IMG/VR virus record: IMGVR_UViG_3300048061_000130
Span: 1 to 21,732 of that record
DNA length: 21,732 nucleotides
Origin: a virus
Strand: one strand, 5' to 3'
Positions 14,586-21,076 of the stretch are shown here, one piece after another. Within the stretch, counting starts at the first letter, position 1. Every line of letters starts with the position of its first letter. The translations under genes and the position numbers were made by a program. The notes beneath the pieces are model-generated. The model was not told the origin of the DNA and did not search any database. It saw nothing but the letters and a program-made list of their open reading frames with translations.

Positions 14586-14852
14586 ATGTTTATTGTAACT
14601 TTAGAAAATCAACCTGATGGTGTCTACTCTATCTTCGATGATGATGAGGATAGAGTAATCCCCATATTTCAGGAAGAAGAAGATGCAGACAGATATCTCA
14701 TGATGCTGGAGGATGATGAAGATTACCCTCCTATGGAGATTTTGGATATTGACGACCATGTTATAATAGCAGTATGTCAAGAACGCGGTCATAAATTTTC
14801 TATTATTACTGCTGACGATTTTTTAATTCCCCCTGATGATTCTAAAGAATGA
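14586..14852 (+). CDS. DUF3110-like protein between gp47 and gp46
   Basis: An 88-residue, very acidic protein. The pattern GVYSIFDDDEDRVIPIFQEEEDADRYLMMLEDDEDYPPMEILDID (about 12-56) matches what I remember of DUF3110, a small family common in cyanobacteria and plastids (a GIYSL-like strand, a FEDEDDAxRY-like helix start, a DFPxPxVExID-like end). The remainder (HVIIAVCQERGHKFSIITADDFLIPP) forms another strand-helix pair. The start follows the gp47 stop by two bases, and the TGA overlaps the gp46 ATG (ATGA). Function is unknown in hosts and phages. Lying between the two subunits of one complex suggests a helper or inhibitor of gp46/47, but this is inference. Confidence 0.75.
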   Translation: MFIVTLENQPDGVYSIFDDDEDRVIPIFQEEEDADRYLMMLEDDEDYPPMEILDIDDHVIIAVCQERGHKFSIITADDFLIPPDDSKE

Positions 14853-16579
14853 TTATTTTTAAAAAAATTCGTTGGAAGAATTTTCTTTCGACGGGTAATG
14901 TTTTTAGTGAAGTTGATTTACGAGCATCCAAAACTAATCTGATCATAGGATCAAACGGCGCAGGTAAGAGTACCATTCTAGATGCTCTTACCTTTTCTTT
15001 GTTTGGGAAACCATTTCGTAAGATTAACAAACCGATGCTAGTAAACAGTATCAACGAAAAAGATTGTTTAACTGAGATTGAATTTAGTATTGGTAAGAAA
15101 GAATACAAAGTGGTTCGCGGGGTAAAACCAAATGTATTTGAAATTTACTGCAACGATCAGTTGTGGAATCAAGAGAGCTCTTTAGTAGAACAGCAAAAGA
15201 ACTTTGAGAATAATGTTCTCAAGATGAACTACAAGTCATTCACACAGATTGTGGTGCTTGGTTCTTCTACGTTTGTTCCATTCATGCGTCTGCCTCTGGC
15301 ACAACGTCGTGAGATTATCGAAGACATTCTAGACATCCAAGTATTCTCCACGATGAATGTTCTTCTTCGTGATAAAGTTAGAGAAAATAACGAACACATT
15401 AAGACACTTGATTATGAAATCCATCTTGTGTCAGAGAAGATAGATCTCCAGAAAAAGTATATGCTTGAACTGGAAAAGAAAACTAAGGAAGAGATCACTC
15501 GTAAAGAGAATAAGATCGCTGAACTGTTGGGAGATGAGAATACTCAGCACCAAGAGATTGCGCGACTATCGTCTGAAGTTGAAAAACATTCTAAAGAAAT
15601 GGAAGCGGTGTCTACCAGCACTTCAAAACTGAAGAAGTTAAACACTTTTCTAATTAAAGTACAGGGTAAATTAAAGACATGTAAAAAAGAACATGAGTTT
15701 TTTGAAAAGAATCATGTGTGTCCTACATGCACTCAGGACCTATCGGAAGAATTTCGTGATGAAAAATTGGAGTCTGGAAAGACTAAGGTTGAAGAAATGC
15801 TTGTAGGATACAATGATATCCTTTCTGCTATAGGAGAAGAGGAAGTTAAGTTTAATAAATTTACTGAGCTGTCAAGTCAGGTCATGTCAATCAACAACTC
15901 CATCAGTCAATCTAACTTCCAGATCACGTCATTCAGAAAAACTATTTCTGATATCGAATCTGAGATTAAAGAACTGGAAGGTAGCAACCCAGACAAGAAA
16001 GCAGAGTTTGTAAAACTTGAGGGTCTTGTTAGGAATAAAAAACAATTGGGTGGCACACTTGCAGAGAACCGTAAGGACCGTGATACCCTATTAGTGGCAT
16101 CGCAACTGCTAAAAGACAATGGTATCAAGACTAGGATCATCAAGACCTATCTTCCAGCGATGAATCAACTCATCAATCAGTATCTGCAGAGTATGGACTT
16201 TTATGTCAACTTTACACTAAACGAGAACTTTGAGGAGATAATTAAGTCTAGGTATAGAGATGTGTTTTCTTATGATTCGTTCAGTGAAGGAGAGAAATCT
16301 CGTATTGATATTGCTCTGTTGCTTACTTGGCGTTCTATTGCTAAACTTAAGAATAGTGTGGATACTAACCTCCTTATCTTAGATGAGATTTTTGACAGTT
16401 CATTGGATCAGCAAGGTGGTATGGATCTAAGTTGGATCCTACGTAACTTTGATGACAACTCAAACATCTATGTTATCAGTCATAGAGAAAACCTTGACGG
16501 TAAATTTGAGAGAACTATCACAGCAGAGAAAGAAAAGAACTTCTCCGTGATCCGAGAGACAGTTTCTGAACTGGACTAG
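14849..16579 (+). CDS. 46: Recombination endonuclease subunit gp46 (Rad50/SbcC-like)
   Basis: ABC-type ATPase that powers the gp47 nuclease. It has 576 residues (T4: 560). Walker A is GSNGAGKST (34-42). Long coiled-coil arms (about 190-265 and 310-400) flank a zinc hook CPTC (C291, C294). Signature SEGEKSR begins at S479. Walker B is LLILDEIF with D512-E513, followed by a D-loop (SSLDQQGG) and the switch histidine in YVISHRE. This is the complete set for an active Rad50-type ATPase. The start overlaps the stop of the DUF3110-like gene. The stop codon is immediately followed by a terminator hairpin. Confidence 0.97.
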   Translation: MIIFKKIRWKNFLSTGNVFSEVDLRASKTNLIIGSNGAGKSTILDALTFSLFGKPFRKINKPMLVNSINEKDCLTEIEFSIGKKEYKVVRGVKPNVFEIYCNDQLWNQESSLVEQQKNFENNVLKMNYKSFTQIVVLGSSTFVPFMRLPLAQRREIIEDILDIQVFSTMNVLLRDKVRENNEHIKTLDYEIHLVSEKIDLQKKYMLELEKKTKEEITRKENKIAELLGDENTQHQEIARLSSEVEKHSKEMEAVSTSTSKLKKLNTFLIKVQGKLKTCKKEHEFFEKNHVCPTCTQDLSEEFRDEKLESGKTKVEEMLVGYNDILSAIGEEEVKFNKFTELSSQVMSINNSISQSNFQITSFRKTISDIESEIKELEGSNPDKKAEFVKLEGLVRNKKQLGGTLAENRKDRDTLLVASQLLKDNGIKTRIIKTYLPAMNQLINQYLQSMDFYVNFTLNENFEEIIKSRYRDVFSYDSFSEGEKSRIDIALLLTWRSIAKLKNSVDTNLLILDEIFDSSLDQQGGMDLSWILRNFDDNSNIYVISHRENLDGKFERTITAEKEKNFSVIRETVSELD

Positions 16580-16604
16580 GGGTGCCTTCGGGCACCCTTT
16601 TTTT
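16580..16604 (+). terminator. Rho-independent terminator after gp46
   Basis: GGGTGCC / GGCACCC closes on a TTCG tetraloop and is followed by seven T residues (16598-16604). The stem begins directly after the gp46 TAG. The C(UUCG)G loop is exceptionally stable. It ends the gp55-gp46 transcript. Confidence 0.95.
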
Positions 16605-16607
16605 GTA

Positions 16608-16613
16608 TATACT
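16608..16613 (+). promoter_or_regulatory. Candidate -10 element for the VWA/peptidase gene
   Basis: TATACT lies three bases after the terminator T-run and 23 bases before the ATG. No -35 hexamer is visible, because that position falls in the terminator hairpin, so an activator or an extended -10 type would be needed. The following leader GCATCAACAAAACG is nearly repeated before the cobS-like gene. Confidence 0.5.
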
Positions 16614-16636
16614 AGTAGCATCAACAAAACGAACGT

Positions 16637-18784
16637 ATGTCATCCCAAGAGATCAAAGGAAACCTAGCACGACTGCTCGCAACAGAGAACCTGATTGTGG
16701 AGCACCGTAGAGTCGCTACAGCGTCCTTTGATGTGGATCGTCGTGTGTTGACTCTCCCTAACTGGGACAAGGCATCCAGCACCGTCTATGACCTTCTGGT
16801 GGGACACGAGGTAGGACATGCTCTCTTCACTCCTAATGAAGACTGGACTAATATGTTTGACTGTCCTAAAGATTTTGTTAACGTGATTGAGGATGCTCGT
16901 ATCGAGAAGATGATGAAGCAAAAGTATCCTGGTCTTCGCAAGTCATTTGCTGGTGGATATAAAGAACTAAACGATCAGGACTTCTTTGGTATTGCTGACG
17001 AAGATCTTAATACATTCAGTCTGATCGATCGTATCAATCTTCACTTCAAGATTGGTGCAGGTGCTATGGTTCCTTTCTCTATTGAAGAAAAAGTATTTGT
17101 AGCTCGCACAGATGTTGCTGAAACCTTTGATGAGGTTTGTCAGATTGCTGTTGATGTATACGAATTCAGTAAGCAAGAACAGGAGCAAGAGCAAACACCA
17201 GAAGCAGAAATGCCTGCCAATCAATCTTCTGAAGGTAAAGAAGGTGAGATGACGCATGAGGAAATGCTAGAAGAAGCACAACGTCGCGAAGAAAATAACA
17301 CTAGTTCTACTAGTCAACCACAACCACATGTTGGAGAAGACTATGATGACGAAGAGGAGATAGAAGGTTCTAAGACACAGGATTCTTTCAACGATGCTGC
17401 TAAGAAATTAACAGATCGTTTTGGTGATAATTCTAAGTATGTTGAGATCCCTTCTTCTGTTAACTTGGAAGATTATATTGCTGACTGGACTGAAGTTCAT
17501 GGTTGGATTGATGAACAGCGCGAAGCATTTGTTAATGATCCTGATGCTACTGACAATCGTTATGACCGATACATAGAAGTTGATACTGCTTTTGATACAT
17601 TTCGTAAACAATCTCAGAAAGAAGTAAACTACCTAGTAAAAGAATTTGAATGTCGTAAGTCTGCTGATGCCTATGCTCGTGCTAGCCAATCTAAAACTGG
17701 TGTTCTTGATACTTCAAAGCTTCATACTTATAAGTATAATGAAGACCTATTTAAGAAAGTAACAGTTATACCTGATGGTAAAAACCATGGTCTGATTTTT
17801 ATTCTTGATTGGTCTGGTTCTATGCAGAATGAGTTGTTAGCCACGGTAAAGCAACTACTTAACTTGACTGCATTTTGTAAGAAGGTTCAGATTCCATTTG
17901 AAGTATATGCTTTCACTAATGAGTGGTATGCTGTCCGTCGTGCCAAAGAGGGTAATAGTGAATACCTATCTAATGAAGAATACTTTGCGAGTCGTGGTTG
18001 TGTGGATGGAGAGATCTTCCTCCACAAAGGTATGTTCCATTTGATGAATGTTATATCTTCGCGATCTAATGCCAAGAACTACGAACGTATGTGTCTCAAT
18101 TTGTTTAGGGAAGCATATTGCTATAAGCATTATGTTTCATATCGTAGCACTGTTGGAGTTGGTCTTTCTGGAACTCCTTTGAATGAGAGTGTCATTATGT
18201 TGAACTATATTATTCCTGAGTTTAAGAAACAGAACAACCTACAAAAAGTAAATGTTTGTATTCTTACTGATGGCGAAAGTTGTCAGGCATCTTATGGTCG
18301 TAGATATTACAACGAACATAAAGACGAGCACTATGTTCGTCCACATCGTTTAGAATATTCCACCATACTTCGTGATCGCCAGACCGGTCGTATGTATTCT
18401 TCTATGAGTGGATGGGAAGAATCTACTAACACCTTTATTAAACAAGTTCGCGATCGTAATTCTGGAGTAAACGTTATTGGGTTTCGTATTATGGCTGGTA
18501 GTCAACTCTCTAATTTTGTTGGTTCTTATGGCGACCTTGCTTACTACGGTGAGGTTCAGAAACAATGGAGGAAACTAAAGTCTGCTATTATTCCTATGCC
18601 TAAAGGATACACTGCATTGTATGCTATTTCTAATAATGCTCTTGGTGGAGAAAATGATTCTGATATGACAGAACTAGATTCTGGTGCTAAGAAGAGTGAA
18701 ATCAGTAAAGCCTTTAAGAAAATGCTTAGTTCAAAATCCACCAATAAGAAACTCCTGAGTTCCTTCATCGAGTATGTCAGTTGA
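16637..18784 (+). CDS. VWA-domain protein with HExxH metallopeptidase motif (CobT-like)
   Basis: A 715-residue protein often labelled peptidase in cyanophages. H57-E58-x-x-H61 (GHEVGHALF) is a zinc metallopeptidase signature, and E85 in VIEDARIE, 24 residues later, could be the third ligand. Residues about 180-250 are Gln/Glu-rich and disordered (EQEQEQ, DYDDEEEIEG). A von Willebrand A domain follows with a full MIDAS: D391-x-S393-x-S395 (DWSGSM), T513 in GLSGTPL and D545 in LTDGES. VWA proteins with an adjacent MoxR/CobS-type ATPase usually work as a pair, and that ATPase is the next gene. It resembles cobaltochelatase CobT in layout. Substrate unknown. Hand counts give 63/120 G+C at 16681-16800 and 41/120 at 18601-18720. 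Confidence 0.88.
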   Translation: MSSQEIKGNLARLLATENLIVEHRRVATASFDVDRRVLTLPNWDKASSTVYDLLVGHEVGHALFTPNEDWTNMFDCPKDFVNVIEDARIEKMMKQKYPGLRKSFAGGYKELNDQDFFGIADEDLNTFSLIDRINLHFKIGAGAMVPFSIEEKVFVARTDVAETFDEVCQIAVDVYEFSKQEQEQEQTPEAEMPANQSSEGKEGEMTHEEMLEEAQRREENNTSSTSQPQPHVGEDYDDEEEIEGSKTQDSFNDAAKKLTDRFGDNSKYVEIPSSVNLEDYIADWTEVHGWIDEQREAFVNDPDATDNRYDRYIEVDTAFDTFRKQSQKEVNYLVKEFECRKSADAYARASQSKTGVLDTSKLHTYKYNEDLFKKVTVIPDGKNHGLIFILDWSGSMQNELLATVKQLLNLTAFCKKVQIPFEVYAFTNEWYAVRRAKEGNSEYLSNEEYFASRGCVDGEIFLHKGMFHLMNVISSRSNAKNYERMCLNLFREAYCYKHYVSYRSTVGVGLSGTPLNESVIMLNYIIPEFKKQNNLQKVNVCILTDGESCQASYGRRYYNEHKDEHYVRPHRLEYSTILRDRQTGRMYSSMSGWEESTNTFIKQVRDRNSGVNVIGFRIMAGSQLSNFVGSYGDLAYYGEVQKQWRKLKSAIIPMPKGYTALYAISNNALGGENDSDMTELDSGAKKSEISKAFKKMLSSKSTNKKLLSSFIEYVS

Positions 18785-18853
18785 AGCACTGTCCACTCCT
18801 CCCCTAATCCCACCTCACCCTGTTCTATAATAACTACATCAACGAAACGCACC
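18785..18853 (+). other. C-rich spacer with candidate -10, leader of the cobS-like gene
   Basis: A 69-base gap. Its first part (18789-18822) is almost free of G on this strand (runs such as CCTCCCC, TCCCACC, CACCC), so the complementary strand carries several GG to GGGG runs. No hairpin plus T-run is present, so it is not a typical terminator. The second part carries TATAAT and the leader shared with the upstream gene. Confidence 0.5.
18826..18831 (+). promoter_or_regulatory. Candidate -10 element for the cobS-like gene
   Basis: A perfect TATAAT lies 22 bases before the ATG. There is no -35 hexamer 16-18 bases upstream (the region is C-rich). The leader ACATCAACGAAACG matches the leader before the VWA gene almost exactly. 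Confidence 0.55.
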
Positions 18854-19960
18854 ATGCCTGCCAAACTCGATCTTACTGCAACTCAACTCGCTTCTTTCCT
18901 ATCAGAAAATTTTGGCAACGATGTCAATGCCGAGCATGTTCGTTCTGCCTGTGATCACTTTGGTATCACCTATGCTACTGCTACCAAGCGTCTGCGTGAT
19001 TTCTATGTCAAGCGTGGCACTTGGAACTTGACAGTACAAGAGCGTCTAGAGCAAACCTACGAAGCACCTGCTGGTATTCCTGTTTCTGAAAACCAGGAAC
19101 AGAACCTCGTTCCTGATAAAGATGATAACTTTGTTCCATTCGGAAACTTTGCTGACGTAAAGAAGATCATCAAGTCTAAGATTTTCTATCCTACATTCAT
19201 TACTGGTCTCTCTGGTAATGGCAAAACGTTCTCTGTAGAGCAAGCATGTGCTGCTCTTGGACGTGAATTGATTCGTGTAAACATTACTATTGAAACTGAT
19301 GAGGACGATCTTATTGGTGGTTTTCGCCTTGTCGATGGGTCAACTGTTTGGCATAACGGACCTGTCGTGGAAGCACTCGAACGTGGAGCAATCCTGCTAC
19401 TCGATGAAGTTGACCTTGCTTCTAACAAAATCCTTTGTCTCCAATCCATCCTTGAAGGCAAGGGTGTGTTCCTGAAGAAGACCGGTAGTTATGTGAGACC
19501 TGCTGCTGGTTTCAATGTCATCGCTACTGCCAACACTAAGGGTAAGGGTTCTGATGATGGTCGTTTCATTGGCACTAATGTTCTCAACGAAGCATTTCTT
19601 GAGCGTTTTGCTTTAACCTTCGAGCAGGAGTATCCTACTGTTGCGGTAGAAACTAATATTCTTGTTCGTATTGCTGCATCTGTAGGTAAGCATGACGAAG
19701 ACTTCTGTAAGAATCTTGCTAACTGGGCTGACATTATCCGTAAGACATTTGCTGATGGTGGTATCGATGAGGTTATTTCTACCCGTCGTCTGGTCCACAT
19801 CATGCGAGCATATGCTATCTGGGGTGATCGCATGAAGGCAATCAAGGTCTGTGTAAATCGTTTTGATGATGAGACCAAGCAGTCTTTCATTGAATTGTAT
19901 GATAAAATCGATGCTGACGTTCAAACCGAGGAGGAGGAAAATGTCAATATTTCGTTCTGA
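18854..19960 (+). CDS. cobS: CobS/MoxR-like AAA+ ATPase
   Basis: A 368-residue AAA+ ATPase annotated in cyanophages as CobS, after the cobaltochelatase subunit of B12 synthesis. The N-terminal 60 residues look helix-turn-helix-like (NAEHVRSACDHFGITYATAT). Walker A is GLSGNGKT (118-125). An insert DEDDLIGGFRLVDGSTVWHNG follows, typical of the MoxR/CobS clade. Walker B is LLLDEVD (181-187), sensor 1 is N227 in ATANT, and a likely arginine finger is R251 in FLERF. The upstream gene encodes a VWA protein, the usual partner of this clade. I infer a chaperone or remodelling pair rather than proven cobalt insertion, since no CobN gene is visible here. It overlaps the next gene by 20 bases. Confidence 0.9.
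   Translation: MPAKLDLTATQLASFLSENFGNDVNAEHVRSACDHFGITYATATKRLRDFYVKRGTWNLTVQERLEQTYEAPAGIPVSENQEQNLVPDKDDNFVPFGNFADVKKIIKSKIFYPTFITGLSGNGKTFSVEQACAALGRELIRVNITIETDEDDLIGGFRLVDGSTVWHNGPVVEALERGAILLLDEVDLASNKILCLQSILEGKGVFLKKTGSYVRPAAGFNVIATANTKGKGSDDGRFIGTNVLNEAFLERFALTFEQEYPTVAVETNILVRIAASVGKHDEDFCKNLANWADIIRKTFADGGIDEVISTRRLVHIMRAYAIWGDRMKAIKVCVNRFDDETKQSFIELYDKIDADVQTEEEENVNISF
19931..19937 (+). promoter_or_regulatory. Ribosome binding site that fixes the start of the 58-aa gene
   Basis: GAGGAGG, a near-perfect anti-16S match, lies three bases before the ATG at 19941, inside the 3' end of the cobS-like gene (where it encodes Glu residues). It argues against the in-frame ATG at 19863. Confidence 0.75.
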
Positions 19961-20117
19961 AAAATTTCACGGATACGTGAATTGTCTTGCCATGCTTGAC
20001 ACTGGCAAGACTGTCAAAATTATGGGTGGCGATGGTTTGAAGTTGTTTGTCAAAGACCTTGACGGCAACGTTGAAGAATGCTACCATAGTAGTCTACGCT
20101 TAATTTGGGATAATTGA
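19941..20117 (+). CDS. Small protein of unknown function (58 aa)
   Basis: A 58-residue protein (MSIFRSEKFHGYVNCLAMLD...) that overlaps the cobS-like gene by 20 bases. The sequence alternates strands and turns (KTVKIMGGDGLKLFVKDLDGNVEECYH), suggesting a small beta-barrel or beta-sheet fold, and ends in SLRLIWDN. There are no catalytic motifs, and two Cys (15, 47) have no metal pattern. Strong ribosome site and direct abutment to the next gene (TGA followed by ATG) support translation. I do not recognise the family. Extension to the upstream ATG would add 26 residues read out of frame inside the cobS-like gene. Confidence 0.8.
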   Translation: MSIFRSEKFHGYVNCLAMLDTGKTVKIMGGDGLKLFVKDLDGNVEECYHSSLRLIWDN

Positions 20118-20405
20118 ATGGCGAAAAAATACAATGAAGATGCTCTGTTGAAAGAGTTGAGTGATTACATTTCTGGAACTTATGGACAACACTATTCTGC
20201 TGGTAACGACAGCATTCAAACGTTAGATCTTATTGAAGCATGTGGAGACGCTGAGGCATTCTGTCGTAGCAACATCCTCAAGTATGCTTCACGCTACGAT
20301 CGTAAAGGCACTGCCCGTCGTGATATCATTAAGATCCTTCACTACGCATTGTTGCTGCTCCACTTCTCTGACAAAACTTCCAACCGCGAAACCTATCCTC
20401 AATGA
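20118..20405 (+). CDS. DUF3310-like protein (95 aa)
   Basis: A 95-residue protein whose start follows the preceding stop with no gap. The segment EACGDAEAFCRSNILKYASRYDRKGTARRDIIKILHYALLLL (about 40-81) fits the DUF3310 pattern in many phages: a short helix, a GNxxKYxxRxxxKG core, then a DxxKAxxYxxxL helix. DUF3310 proteins are small, often near nucleotide-metabolism or replication genes, and of unproven function. Here the gene overlaps the sliding clamp gene by ATGA, so it is probably made with gp45 and gp44. Family call from memory, moderate. Confidence 0.7.
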   Translation: MAKKYNEDALLKELSDYISGTYGQHYSAGNDSIQTLDLIEACGDAEAFCRSNILKYASRYDRKGTARRDIIKILHYALLLLHFSDKTSNRETYPQ

Positions 20406-21076
20406 GTAAAGTTATTCTTTCTAGAAAAACCCTAGATGTTCTCAAAAACTTCAGTACTATCAATTCCTCGATTGTCTTCCGTAAAGGATCCACGGTTAGA
20501 ACTATCTCTAATGCAGAGAACATCCTCGCAAAGTTTACTGGCGAGGAAGTGTTTCCGGTTGACTTCGCTATCTATGATCTTAGTCAGTTCCTTTCTGGGA
20601 TCTCTTTGTTTAGCGATCCTCAGCTTGAGTTTGACAACGAAAATTTTGTCAGCATCCGTGGCGGTCGTCAGTCTGCTCGCTATTTCTTTTCTGACCCAGA
20701 GATTACGCTCAAGTCTGCTCCAGAAAAAAACGTAAAGTTTCCTGGTTCTGATCTCCAGTTCAATCTGACTGGTGAAGATTTGATTGCTCTACAGAAAGCA
20801 TCTGCTGTCTACAGTCTTCCTGATCTTACCTTCCAATCAATCGAAGGTCATGATGAGATTAAACTTATCCTCAGGGACAAAGAGAATGATACCAGTAATA
20901 CTTATGATATCACTGTGGCAGGTTCTACTACTGGCACCTATTCTCTTGATCTTAAGATTGAAAACATTCGTCTGCTCCCTGGCGACTACACTGTCAAAGT
21001 ATCTCAGCACCTTATTTCAGAGTGGACCAACGTAAACACTGACCTGACTTACTACATCGCCCTTGAACCTCAATGA
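20402..21076 (+). CDS. 45: Sliding clamp gp45
   Basis: Trimeric processivity ring for the gp43 polymerase and, in T4, the mobile activator of late transcription with gp55 and gp33. It has 224 residues (T4: 228). The N-terminus SKVILSRKTLDVLKNFSTIN fits the family. The two clamp-fold halves are visible: residues 1-110 (FAIYDLSQFLSGISLF is a typical clamp helix-strand) and 111-224 (LTGEDLIALQKASAVYSLPDL repeats it). The C-terminus WTNVNTDLTYYIALEPQ closes the ring as in T4 gp45. It is bound by ATGA overlaps to the DUF3310-like gene and gp44, which matches the T4 order 45-44. Confidence 0.95.
   Translation: MSKVILSRKTLDVLKNFSTINSSIVFRKGSTVRTISNAENILAKFTGEEVFPVDFAIYDLSQFLSGISLFSDPQLEFDNENFVSIRGGRQSARYFFSDPEITLKSAPEKNVKFPGSDLQFNLTGEDLIALQKASAVYSLPDLTFQSIEGHDEIKLILRDKENDTSNTYDITVAGSTTGTYSLDLKIENIRLLPGDYTVKVSQHLISEWTNVNTDLTYYIALEPQ

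Noticed and set aside
18785-18853. Terminator between the VWA gene and cobS-like gene
   Set aside because: No inverted repeat with a T-tract is present; the C-rich stretch was kept as a separate observation.
19489-19890. Antisense ORF of 133 codons within the cobS-like gene
   Set aside because: It is the complement of a well supported ATPase gene; the composition is typical of a shadow frame.
19863-19940. N-terminal extension of the 58-residue gene
   Set aside because: It lies wholly inside the cobS-like gene, and GAGGAGG three bases before 19941 marks the real start.
18854-19960. Genuine cobalamin synthesis gene
   Set aside because: The CobS name is conventional. The sequence shows only a MoxR/CobS-clade ATPase, and no other B12 gene is in the window, so the pathway is not claimed.
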